DNA of 32,836 bases from Bacillota bacterium. Lineage in GTDB: Bacteria; Bacillota; Dethiobacteria; DTU022. This document shows, piece by piece, positions 16,297 through 24,436 of the stretch. Location: NCBI GenBank assembly GCA_011389985.1, contig JAABTH010000009.1, positions 1 to 32,836 on the forward strand, given 5' to 3'. How positions within the stretch are numbered: the stretch's first letter is position 1; each line of letters starts with the position of its first letter. A program made the position numbers and the translations under genes. The notes beneath the pieces are model-generated. The model made no database searches, was not told the DNA's origin, and saw only the letters and a program-made list of their open reading frames with translations.

Positions 16297-17598
16297 TTGT
16301 CAGAAGCTTACTCAATTCATTATTTGCCAAACGGAATAAGATTACTTTTATTAGCCACCAAAAAGTTCAAAACAATTTCACTGGGGCTGTTTGTCCACCA
16401 GGATCTAAAATCAGAGACGGTAGCTTTAAATGCCCTGCTTCCCTCGGTTCTTGAACAGGGTTGCCGAAAATATCCCGATTACCTTACCTTACAGCGAAAG
16501 CTGGAAAATCTATATGGTTCTGAGCTGTCTACAGATATCCTGAAAAGTGGGGAAAGACATATTATTGCATTTGGCCTGGAATCAGCTCATGACAGATTTC
16601 TCGGTGAAAATGGCAGGTTATTGAAAGATACTGTTTCTGTACTCAGTGCTGTTGTCGGCGATCCGCTGCTAAACGATGGGGCGTTTCATAAAGGCTACGT
16701 TAATCAGGAAAAAAACCAACTGGTTAAAGACATAAAAGCTTTGCTTAATGATAAAGCAGCTTATGCGATGGAACGCTGTTTGTCTGAAATGTGTGCAGAT
16801 GAACAATTTGGGATCTATAAGCTGGGTCGAATTGAAAATTATAATAATATTGATGCCGATATGCTTTACCGACATTACAGGGAACTTCTTTCAGAAAGCC
16901 CAATCGATCTTTATGTGATTGGCGATCTCGATGAGGCGGAAGTTTTAAATACTGTAACCGAGGCCTTCACTTTTCCCCGCAATAAAAGTCAGGTTAAACT
17001 TTCACCAGTTGATATTAACCGTTCCGTCAATGGCGTTCGCACTATAGAAGAGGAAATGACCGTTAACCAGGCTAAGATGGTGCTTGGTTATCGTACATAT
17101 ACCGGATTTGACGATCTTTTACACTGTCCGCTGCTTGTCTACAGCGGAGTGCTTGGTGGTTTTCCCCATTCAAAGCTGTTTATGAAAGTACGTGAGGAGG
17201 CCAGCCTGGCCTATTATATCCACACCCGGCTGGAAAAACATAAAGGGCTCATGGTTATTGCTGCCGGCATTAATGCCGCTGACTATGAGAAAGCCAGGGA
17301 GATTATTAACTGCCAGCTTGAAGATATGATTGAAGGCCGCATCAGCACGGCTGAGCTTGAAAATACCAAGCGAGGACTGGTTAACCAGCTGCTTTCCCGT
17401 CAGGACAGTCCCACTCAGCTAATCTCCTTTCACTTGGACGGAGTAGTCGGTAGTAAAATTTACACCTTCGAGGAGCTAATTGCCGGAATAGAGGCCGTGG
17501 AAATAAATGAAATACAGGAGGTAGCCGGGCGAATCATGCTCGATACTGCTTACCTGCTGAAGCCCCGGGGAAGTGAGGTTATCAATCATGGAAATTAA
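16297..17598 (+). CDS. ymfF: M16-family peptidase-like protein YmfF (inactive-type partner)
   Basis: A 433-residue M16 (pitrilysin-like) fold protein. The TTG at 16297 is the start, set by AAGGAGGT about 8 nt upstream. The N-terminal LPNGIRLLLLAT strand is typical. The zinc motif HxxEH is missing: the equivalent helix reads LLPSVLEQGCRKYP. It is therefore predicted to be non-catalytic. The C-terminal half has GGFPHSKLFMKVREEASLAYYI, the conserved substrate-cradling segment of the second M16 domain. In Bacillota such a protein pairs with an active M16 member (YmfH). The pair has been linked to 5-aminopentanol modification of elongation factor P. Neither efp nor ymfI is in the window. Confidence 0.85.
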   Translation: MSEAYSIHYLPNGIRLLLLATKKFKTISLGLFVHQDLKSETVALNALLPSVLEQGCRKYPDYLTLQRKLENLYGSELSTDILKSGERHIIAFGLESAHDRFLGENGRLLKDTVSVLSAVVGDPLLNDGAFHKGYVNQEKNQLVKDIKALLNDKAAYAMERCLSEMCADEQFGIYKLGRIENYNNIDADMLYRHYRELLSESPIDLYVIGDLDEAEVLNTVTEAFTFPRNKSQVKLSPVDINRSVNGVRTIEEEMTVNQAKMVLGYRTYTGFDDLLHCPLLVYSGVLGGFPHSKLFMKVREEASLAYYIHTRLEKHKGLMVIAAGINAADYEKAREIINCQLEDMIEGRISTAELENTKRGLVNQLLSRQDSPTQLISFHLDGVVGSKIYTFEELIAGIEAVEINEIQEVAGRIMLDTAYLLKPRGSEVINHGN

Positions 17599-18889
17599 TT
17601 ACAGGCTGATCGAAAACAAAGCTCTGCAGGAATCTCTTTACCATTACCGGATCAATCCGGGAATGGATCTTTACATTCTGCCCAGGGCAGATTACCGGAA
17701 AAAATATGCAATATTTTCAACCCGTTTTGGCTCTATTGATAACTCTTTCAGGGTAGAGCCCGAAGAGGAAATAACAACTTTACCAGATGGTGTCGCTCAC
17801 TTTCTTGAGCACAAACTATTTGAAGATGAGCAGGGCAACGTGTTCGACCGCTTTGCTGCTCTTGGGGCTTCGGCGAATGCTTTCACATCTTTTACCCAGA
17901 CTACTTATCTTTTTTCCTGCACGGCTAATTTTGAACAGAACCTGACGGAACTGCTTAATTTTGTTCAGGAACCGTATTTTACTGAAGAAACAGTGAGAAA
18001 AGAACAGGGAATCATTGGGCAGGAAATAAAAATGTATGAAGATCATCCTCATTGGCGGGTTTTCTTTAATTTACTCGAATCACTATATCGGGAACACCCT
18101 GTCCGAAATGATATTGCCGGTACTGTTGAAAGCATATCAAAGATTACTCCAGATCTGCTTTACCGCTGTTATAACACCTTTTATCATCCCACCAATATGG
18201 CAGTATTTATTGTCGGAGATCTTGATCCTGCCATTGTTGCAGCGCAGGTTGAAGCTAATTTTTCTGCCCGGGGTTATAAACATATGGGAGCCATCGTGCG
18301 CCGTTATCCTGAGGAGCCCAAAGAGATTATGCAAGAAAAAGCAGTTCAGAAGTTAGTAGTTTCAGAGCCTGTATTTTACCTGGGTTTCAAAGATATTGTT
18401 GTAGATAAGCTTAGCGGGCGCGATGTAATGCACCGGGAAATACTGATGGAACTGGTGCTTGATACTTTATTTGGAACAAGCGAAAAACTATACAATGATC
18501 TATACAAGGCTGATTTAATTGATGAAGGGTTTGGGTTTGAATATGCAGCTGAAAGCACATATGGATATACGATGATTGGGGGGGAAACGAAAGACCCGGA
18601 TCAACTATATGATCGGATCATGTCAGAGATAAAAAATGCTCAGAAAAACGGCATTAGCGAGGAGCAGTTTGAACGCCATCGCCGAAAGATATTGGGTAGT
18701 TATATCAGGAAATTTGATTCACTTGAATTTATAGCGAATAACTTTTTGGCTTATAAGTTCAGGGATACCAATCTGTTCGAGCTTCCCGGTGTGCTTAATG
18801 AAGTAAGTAGAGAGGAAGCGCTTGCCCTGATCGAAGAAAACCTGAATTCTGAGAGACATGCCGTATCTCTCGTTTTACCGTCAGAGTAA
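17588..18889 (+). CDS. ymfH: M16-family zinc metallopeptidase YmfH
   Basis: A 433-residue M16 peptidase with the inverted zinc motif intact: GVAHFLEHKLF gives His71, Glu74 and His75. Further glutamates suited to complete the site lie in EQGIIGQEIKMYEDHPHW about 75 residues on. The family segments SANAFTSFTQTTYLF and YHPTNMAVFIVGDLDP are present, and LFGTSEKLYNDLYKADLID marks the second domain. The start chosen is ATG 17588, which overlaps the ymfF stop by 11 nt, with GTGAGG upstream; a GTG at 17573 is also in frame. The overlap indicates coupled translation of an active/inactive M16 heterodimer. Confidence 0.88.
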   Translation: MEINYRLIENKALQESLYHYRINPGMDLYILPRADYRKKYAIFSTRFGSIDNSFRVEPEEEITTLPDGVAHFLEHKLFEDEQGNVFDRFAALGASANAFTSFTQTTYLFSCTANFEQNLTELLNFVQEPYFTEETVRKEQGIIGQEIKMYEDHPHWRVFFNLLESLYREHPVRNDIAGTVESISKITPDLLYRCYNTFYHPTNMAVFIVGDLDPAIVAAQVEANFSARGYKHMGAIVRRYPEEPKEIMQEKAVQKLVVSEPVFYLGFKDIVVDKLSGRDVMHREILMELVLDTLFGTSEKLYNDLYKADLIDEGFGFEYAAESTYGYTMIGGETKDPDQLYDRIMSEIKNAQKNGISEEQFERHRRKILGSYIRKFDSLEFIANNFLAYKFRDTNLFELPGVLNEVSREEALALIEENLNSERHAVSLVLPSE

Positions 18890-18991
18890 GAAAAGGGTTT
18901 TTTCCATTTCCTCAAGACGAGTTTTACTCCACACTATAACTGATACCAATAGAATAATGGTATGAAAGGGTAGAGATTTATTTTTTCATAT

Positions 18992-19387
18992 ATGAAAAAG
19001 GTTGATAATAAACAGAAAGCGATTATACTCTTGACCCTTTGGGGTCCGGTTGTACTGCAGATGTGTATCATATTTTATTTTTCTTCCCAACCGGCTGGTA
19101 GTGTAGTTGTTGAAGAATTTCCTTTTTCGACTTCCTTGGGCCATCTTGGCGGTTATTTTATACTGGGTTTATTGCTTTATCGTGCTTTCAATTCCGGGCA
19201 CTTTGCATGGAGCCGGAAATCGGCCTTAATAAGCCTAGTAGCAGGTATTATATATGCAATGAGCGATGAATTTCACCAACTGTTTGTTGCCGGGCGCCAG
19301 GCATCATTAAGCGATGTTGTCTTAGATACTATCGGCCTCCTCCTATTTATAATCATGCTTAGAATAAAATCTATGACCGGTAAATGA
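18992..19387 (+). CDS. VanZ-like family membrane protein
   Basis: A 131-residue membrane protein with four hydrophobic helices. Family signature features are FYFSSQPAG after the first helix, a conserved His before TM2 (LGHLGGYFILG), and the stretch AMSDEFHQLFVAGRQASLSD followed by VVLDTIG. VanZ itself gives low-level teicoplanin resistance, but most homologues are small envelope proteins of unknown role, and nothing here suggests a resistance cluster. The ribosome binding site is weak (GAAAGGGTAGAG about 25 nt upstream), so expression may be low. It lies 102 nt after ymfH. Confidence 0.85.
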   Translation: MKKVDNKQKAIILLTLWGPVVLQMCIIFYFSSQPAGSVVVEEFPFSTSLGHLGGYFILGLLLYRAFNSGHFAWSRKSALISLVAGIIYAMSDEFHQLFVAGRQASLSDVVLDTIGLLLFIIMLRIKSMTGK

Positions 19388-19405
19388 TCCCAACATTTGT
19401 TAAGG

Positions 19406-19434
19406 TTGATTTTTCCCGGCGGGTGCGGTAAAAT
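19406..19434 (+). promoter_or_regulatory. Promoter of the aminotransferase-reductase fusion gene
   Basis: -35 TTGATT (19406-19411), exactly 17-bp spacer, -10 TAAAAT (19429-19434). The predicted start is near 19441, about 44 nt before the ATG. It lies just beyond the VanZ-like stop (19387), so the fusion gene has its own transcript. Confidence 0.7.
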
Positions 19435-19446
19435 AATCCCATTGGC

Positions 19447-19464
19447 GTGCACACATATGTGCAC
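19447..19464 (+). promoter_or_regulatory. Candidate operator: double GTGCAC palindrome
   Basis: Two copies of the palindrome GTGCAC (19447-19452 and 19459-19464) flank ACATAT and enclose the 10-bp palindrome CACATATGTG. The element sits at about +6 to +24 of the predicted transcript, a typical repressor roadblock position. It could alternatively form a small 5'-UTR hairpin. Confidence 0.5.
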
Positions 19465-19484
19465 ATAATTTTGGGAGGTTTACT

Positions 19485-22112
19485 ATGAACAACTTCACCC
19501 GTTATGTAAATCCGCATCTGGGCGAGATGCTTGAAAGCATCAAGCTTGATCAAAAATATGTACGTGGCGAAGGTTGTTATCTCTTTGATGACAATGAAAA
19601 CCGCTACCTTGACTGTATTGCTGCTTACGGGGCTTTACCCTTTGGTCATAATCCACCGATGATATGGGAAGCCATTAACAATTTTCAAAATTCAATGGAG
19701 CCGAGCTTTATTCAGCCTTCAGCGCTTGACGCTGCCGGTGAACTGGCACGCCTTTTGGCTGAGCTATCTCCGGAAGGTCTTGAATTCGTTACATTTGCAA
19801 ACAGTGGCGCAGAGGCTATTGAGGCAGCTATAAAGCTCTGCCGTTCTTCAACCGGACGCCCTGGCATTCTTGCCACCGAAAACAGTTTTCATGGAAAAAC
19901 ATTTGGCGCATTATCTGCAACGGGTAACCTCGGTTATCAGAAGCCTTTTAATGCTCCGGCGGAACATTTTAGTCATATACCCTATGGTGATACTCACGCC
20001 CTCGAGAAAGAACTGAAGGCAAAGCCTAAACATTATGCCGCATTCCTGGTCGAACCGATTCAGGGAGAAGGCGGTATTATCGAGCCGCCTGCAGGTTACC
20101 TCTCCAGGGTTAGGGAGATATGCAATGAACATGGCGTCCTTCTTGTCTTCGATGAAGTTCAGACCGGACTGGGCCGGACAGGAACTCTATTTGCCTGCGA
20201 GGAAGAAAATGTAGCTCCCGATGTTATGGTTTTAGCCAAAGCTCTTGGCGGTGGCATTATGCCTATCGGTGCATGTATCAGTAGTGAAGCTGCTTATAAT
20301 GAAGATTTTGGTCTCAAGCATTCATCTACTTTTGCCGGTAATTCGCTTGCATGCCGCGTTGGTTTGAAAGTGCTCGATCTGCTCTCTGAAGATAATAAGA
20401 GCTTGTTAAAAAGTGTTCGTGAAAAAGGCAAGGTTTTAAAAAAAGGCCTGAAAGAGTTACAGATGAGATATCCCGCCTTGATCAGAAACATTCGCGGCAG
20501 GGGCCTTATGCTCGGTATTGAGTTCTATATGAACCGAGAAAATTTTCCCGGCTCTCTCTTAGGTATTATGGCCGAGCAGGAGCTGTTAACCCCGGCCATT
20601 TCATCCTATCTGCTCAATGTTGAAAAAGTGCGGGTTGCCCCGACTCTGAACGGAAATGCTGTGATCAGAATTGAGCCGCCGCTTATTATCAATGACGAGC
20701 AATGCCGTCAGGCACTGACAGGAATTGAAGCCATGCTTGAAGTATTGAGTGAAGGCAGCACTGCCCGGTTTCTCGCTTACCTGGTGCGCTCTGATTCTGA
20801 AGTTAAAAATGGACGTTACGTTCCTTTTGTTCCCTATCCGGCGCCAAATTATATCCCGGATGGTAATAAAGAAGAAGGCCGTTTTGCTTTTCTCGTCCAT
20901 GCTCTTGATCTTAAAAGCTATCCCCAGTTTGATAACAGCCTGCTTTCTTTTAGCCAGGATGAACTTGCCGATCTGACAAGCCGTTTTAATGGTATGGTTG
21001 AGCCATTTGTAGCCGGAAAGACAAAAATAAAAGCAATATCAGGCCGTGAAGCTTACGGTGAATTTATTGCTCTGTCACGCACCACTGATGATTTTATTGA
21101 ACTTCCGCGCAGCCAGGCATTAGCCGAGCTAAAAGCAGCTGTCGCCATGGCCAGGGAACGCGGTGCTAAAATTGTCGGCCTGGGAGCTTTTACTGCCGTG
21201 GCTTCAATGGGAGGTCTATACTTGAAAAATGAAGGGATACCGATCACTACCGGTAACAGCTATACAGTTGTATCTGCTGTAGAGGCGGTTAATACCGCTA
21301 CTGAAAGACTGCAGATCGACCGTTCTGAAACCACTGCTGCTATTGTCGGTGCTGCCGGGTCAATTGGCCGGGGTATATCTCTTTTACTTTCTGAAACAGT
21401 ACCCCGCCTTATACTAATCGGTAATCCAAACAACCAGACTTCGAGCGAAAGGTTGCATATTGTTGCCGCTGAAATTTACCGTTACCAGTCGGCGCTGCTT
21501 CGCCAGGGACGTCCTTTGAAAGATGGCAGCATGGCTCATCTTCTGGCCGACTGTAGTCAATTGCCGGATCCGGAAGCACCGATGGATAAATTTGAAGAAT
21601 TTGTCGATGGCAAAGGCAGGGAGCTTGGCTTGATCGAATTTTCTACTGATATAGATGCTGTATTAGCCAGGGCCGACATTGTGATCAGCGCTACAAGCGC
21701 TACTGATAAAGTAATTCATGCCGGCAACTTAAAAACGGGAGCAATTGTCTGTGACATTTCCCGACCGGCCAATGTCAGTGAAGAGGTTGATGCCGCCCGT
21801 CCCGACGTTTTGGTTATAGACGGTGGAGTGGTCGAAGTTCCCGGCCATCCTTCGCTGGGTTGGGATTTCGGTTTTGAGGAAGGTCTTGCTTATGCCTGTA
21901 TGGCAGAGACAATGCTGCTAGCCCTTGAGCAACATTATAAGCATTACAGTCTCGGATCATCCGGCGTAAACCTTGAGACAATATTACAGACACGCTACTG
22001 GGCTGAAGAGCATGGTTTTAAACTGGCAAACTTCCGCAGTTTCAACCGTCCCTTGAGTGAAGATAGCTGGCAGAGACTTTTAAAAACACGCCAGGAACTG
22101 GTCGCCCGCTGA
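19485..22112 (+). CDS. Class-III aminotransferase fused to acyl-ACP reductase-like (AAR-like) domain
   Basis: An 875-residue two-domain protein. Residues 1 to about 430 are a complete fold-type I PLP aminotransferase (ornithine/acetylornithine/GABA group): NSGAEAIEAAIK at 107-117, SFHGKTFGALS, VFDEVQTGLGRTG with Asp223, and the PLP lysine Lys252 in LAKALGGG. Residues about 460-860 resemble cyanobacterial long-chain acyl-[ACP] reductase: GLGAFTAV (565-572), TTGNSYTVVSAVEAV, the Rossmann loop VGAAGSIGRG (621-630), IDGGVVEVPG, and YACMAETMLLALE. Cys805 in the last segment aligns with the acyl-thioester cysteine of the Synechococcus enzyme (Cys294). The inferred activity is reduction of an acyl thioester to an aldehyde, then transamination to an amine. 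Substrate chain length is unknown. GGGAGGT lies 6 nt before the ATG. Confidence 0.85.
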   Translation: MNNFTRYVNPHLGEMLESIKLDQKYVRGEGCYLFDDNENRYLDCIAAYGALPFGHNPPMIWEAINNFQNSMEPSFIQPSALDAAGELARLLAELSPEGLEFVTFANSGAEAIEAAIKLCRSSTGRPGILATENSFHGKTFGALSATGNLGYQKPFNAPAEHFSHIPYGDTHALEKELKAKPKHYAAFLVEPIQGEGGIIEPPAGYLSRVREICNEHGVLLVFDEVQTGLGRTGTLFACEEENVAPDVMVLAKALGGGIMPIGACISSEAAYNEDFGLKHSSTFAGNSLACRVGLKVLDLLSEDNKSLLKSVREKGKVLKKGLKELQMRYPALIRNIRGRGLMLGIEFYMNRENFPGSLLGIMAEQELLTPAISSYLLNVEKVRVAPTLNGNAVIRIEPPLIINDEQCRQALTGIEAMLEVLSEGSTARFLAYLVRSDSEVKNGRYVPFVPYPAPNYIPDGNKEEGRFAFLVHALDLKSYPQFDNSLLSFSQDELADLTSRFNGMVEPFVAGKTKIKAISGREAYGEFIALSRTTDDFIELPRSQALAELKAAVAMARERGAKIVGLGAFTAVASMGGLYLKNEGIPITTGNSYTVVSAVEAVNTATERLQIDRSETTAAIVGAAGSIGRGISLLLSETVPRLILIGNPNNQTSSERLHIVAAEIYRYQSALLRQGRPLKDGSMAHLLADCSQLPDPEAPMDKFEEFVDGKGRELGLIEFSTDIDAVLARADIVISATSATDKVIHAGNLKTGAIVCDISRPANVSEEVDAARPDVLVIDGGVVEVPGHPSLGWDFGFEEGLAYACMAETMLLALEQHYKHYSLGSSGVNLETILQTRYWAEEHGFKLANFRSFNRPLSEDSWQRLLKTRQELVAR

Positions 22113-22127
22113 AAATTATGTTAGAAT

Positions 22128-22193
22128 GATCAGCAGTTAAAAGCACCTGGTAATTTTGGCTTACTTAAAAAGGCCAAGCCGGGTTTGCTGATC
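22128..22193 (+). promoter_or_regulatory. Structured leader upstream of proS
   Basis: An outer stem GATCAGCA (22128-22135) / TGCTGATC (22186-22193) encloses an inner hairpin TTGGC (22156-22160) / GCCAA (22173-22177). It occupies most of the gap between the fusion gene and proS. It may be a regulatory leader or the terminator region of the fusion gene. There is no T-tract directly after the outer stem. Confidence 0.4.
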
Positions 22194-22239
22194 TATAGTG
22201 ACAACACTAATCCTAACAGGTTCAGAAAGGGTGGTTGGC

Positions 22240-23712
22240 GTGGAAGGAAAAAACGGGCGCGGAAACAGGGGGCAGAATAAGGAGTTTGTCAAGGAGATCA
22301 CCCCGAAAGCGGTCGATTATTCTCAGTGGTATATCGATGTAATATTAAAAACAAAAATGATGGACTATTCACCGGTAAAGGGTTTTATGGCTATTCGCCC
22401 TGCCGGTTATGCCATTTGGGAAAAGATTCAGGAACAGATGGATCGCCGTTTTAAAGATACGGGGCACCAGAATGCTTATTTCCCGCTGCTAATTCCGCAG
22501 AGTCTGCTTCAGAAAGAGGCAGAGCACGTTGAAGGATTCGCTCCTGAAGTGGCCTGGGTCACCAAGGGCGGTAATGAAGTGCTCACCGAACCGCTCCTTG
22601 TGCGTCCCACTTCCGAGTCAATTATATGTGATTTTTACTCTCGCTGGGTTCAATCATGGCGTGATCTACCCATATTAATCAACCAGTGGTGTAATGTGGT
22701 CCGCTGGGAAAAATCAACCAAACCCTTTCTTCGTACCTCCGAGTTTCTATGGCAGGAAGGCCACACATGCCATCGCACGGAAGAGGAAGCTGAAGCAGAA
22801 ACTCTGCAGATGCTTAATGTCTATAAAGATTGCATCGAAAAAGAAATGGCCATACCGGTAGTTGCCGGCAGAAAAACAGAAAGAGAAAAGTTTGCCGGCG
22901 CCCTGCGCACTTATTCAGTTGAAGCTTTGATGAGTGATGGACGCGCCCTGCAGGCCGGAACATCTCATAATCTTGGACAACATTTTGCAAAAGTATTTGA
23001 TATCACTTTCCTCGATCAGGACGACCAGCTTAAGCATGTCTGGCAGACATCCTGGGGAGCTTCCACTCGTCTGATCGGTGCCCTAATCATGGTTCACGGA
23101 GATGATCGTGGTCTGGTTCTACCACCGCGCCTGGCACCGATCCAGGTTGTCATCGTTCCCATTCTTACCAAAAAAGATCGCGAACGTGTTCTTGCGTCAG
23201 TTGGCGAACTTGAAGGGCAGTTAAAAAATGATATCAGGGTGCAACTTGACGACAGGGAAGAATATTCCCCCGGCTGGAAATTTAACGATTGGGAAATGCG
23301 CGGCGTTCCCCTGCGTATAGAAATTGGCCCCAAAGATCTGGACAAAGGCCACGTAGTGCTGGTTCGCCGTGATACTGGTGAGAAAGAGTTTGTCTCGCGC
23401 GAAGAACTGGCAGATAAACTGCCGCTGCTGCTTGAACAGATTCAGAATGACATGTACAAAAAAGCAGTTGATTTTCGTGAAGCGAATACCCGCAGAGGTT
23501 CGGATTACGAAGAATTTAAAAAGATTATGGATAAGGAACGCGGTTATTTTGTCGCCTCCTGGTGCGGAAATTCAGCTTGCGAAGAAAAAATTAAAAATGA
23601 CACCAGGGCAACCATTCGTTGTCTCCCTTTTGATATGGAACCTGAAGATAAAAATTGTTTTGCCTGCGGTGAGAAAGCGGCGGCATTGGCCTATTTTGCC
23701 CGGGCCTATTGA
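22240..23712 (+). CDS. proS: Prolyl-tRNA synthetase, archaeal/eukaryotic type
   Basis: A 490-residue class-II aminoacyl-tRNA synthetase charging tRNA-Pro. It is the short ProS type lacking the bacterial editing insertion. KEFVKEITPKAVDYSQWYIDVI is the standard N-terminus of that type. Motif 2 lies in CNVVRWEKSTKPFLRTSEFLW and motif 3 in the GASTRLIGALIMVHGDDRGL region. The C-terminal zinc-binding extension has four cysteines (SWCGNSACEE and NCFACGEKA) and ends in tyrosine, as in this type. The frame is open to GTG 22198, but AAAGGGTGG about 5 nt before the GTG at 22240 favours that start; GTG 22231 is an alternative. It is followed 67 nt later by the folate enzyme gene. Confidence 0.93.
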   Translation: MEGKNGRGNRGQNKEFVKEITPKAVDYSQWYIDVILKTKMMDYSPVKGFMAIRPAGYAIWEKIQEQMDRRFKDTGHQNAYFPLLIPQSLLQKEAEHVEGFAPEVAWVTKGGNEVLTEPLLVRPTSESIICDFYSRWVQSWRDLPILINQWCNVVRWEKSTKPFLRTSEFLWQEGHTCHRTEEEAEAETLQMLNVYKDCIEKEMAIPVVAGRKTEREKFAGALRTYSVEALMSDGRALQAGTSHNLGQHFAKVFDITFLDQDDQLKHVWQTSWGASTRLIGALIMVHGDDRGLVLPPRLAPIQVVIVPILTKKDRERVLASVGELEGQLKNDIRVQLDDREEYSPGWKFNDWEMRGVPLRIEIGPKDLDKGHVVLVRRDTGEKEFVSREELADKLPLLLEQIQNDMYKKAVDFREANTRRGSDYEEFKKIMDKERGYFVASWCGNSACEEKIKNDTRATIRCLPFDMEPEDKNCFACGEKAAALAYFARAY

Positions 23713-23779
23713 TTAATATTATAGTAGAGAATTCATTAGTGCAGATAATTAAGAGACCTTAGGATACCGGGAGATAACA

Positions 23780-24370
23780 ATGGAAAAGAAGGAACTACGT
23801 AAAAAAATTATAGATTTAAGAGATAGGCTTACGCCACCAGAAATTTATGAGAAAAGCTCACTGATTGCAGAAAAACTTTTTAACCTTCCTGCCTATGAAT
23901 ATGCCGGGGCAGTTATGTTTTTTATTTCATTCGGTAGTGAGGTTGACACAAGAGATATGGTTGAAGAAACGATTAAAAGGGGCAAGCTGGCGCTTGCCCC
24001 AAAAGCTTTACCAAAAACCCGCGAGCTGATCTCATCTAAGGTGCTTAACTGGAGCGAAGATCTTGCCCCGGGCGCTTATGGCATCCCTGAACCGTCAGAT
24101 GATATGCTTCGTCCCTGTGACCCCGGTATTATTGACCTGTTAATAGTACCCGGCGTGGCATTTGATCTAAAAGGCAACCGCCTCGGTTACGGTGGAGGCT
24201 ACTACGATCGCTTTTTCCCCCTCTTAAAACCGGGAACACCTCTTGTTGCCCTTGTCTATGATTTTCAGATTCAACCGGATATTCCGGTTGAATCATGGGA
24301 TTGTCCTGTGGATATTATAATAACCGAAAAGCGAATCATCAAGGCAAAAGATTTAAATATATCCAGTTAG
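23780..24370 (+). CDS. 5-formyltetrahydrofolate cyclo-ligase
   Basis: A 196-residue enzyme converting 5-formyl-THF plus ATP to 5,10-methenyl-THF, which returns a stored folate to the one-carbon pool. Family features are the N-terminal KKELRKKIIDLRDRLT basic helix, FFISFGSEVDTRDMV, LLIVPGVAFDLKGNRLGYGG with the GYGGGYYDRF ATP-binding loop, and the terminal PVESWDCPVDIIITEKRII. The length is normal. The ATG at 23780 has CCGGGAGA upstream. It is probably co-transcribed with proS, ending at the terminator at 24412. Confidence 0.92.
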   Translation: MEKKELRKKIIDLRDRLTPPEIYEKSSLIAEKLFNLPAYEYAGAVMFFISFGSEVDTRDMVEETIKRGKLALAPKALPKTRELISSKVLNWSEDLAPGAYGIPEPSDDMLRPCDPGIIDLLIVPGVAFDLKGNRLGYGGGYYDRFFPLLKPGTPLVALVYDFQIQPDIPVESWDCPVDIIITEKRIIKAKDLNISS

Positions 24371-24411
24371 GTCCAATAATGACTTTAATAGACATCTAAA
24401 CTCTAAACGTA

Positions 24412-24436
24412 AGCGTCAAAACAAATCTTTGACGCT
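24412..24436. terminator. Bidirectional terminator between folate ligase and TetR genes
   Basis: AGCGTCAAA (24412-24420) pairs with TTTGACGCT (24428-24436) around a 7-nt loop, followed by ATTTCTTT on plus and TTACGTTT on minus. It overlaps the TetR stop codon (24435-24437) and serves both convergent genes. Confidence 0.75.

Noticed and set aside
18992-19387. Glycopeptide resistance cluster suggested by the VanZ-like gene
   Set aside because: No vanHAX, vanRS or vanY genes are present. VanZ-like proteins are common in Bacillota without resistance.
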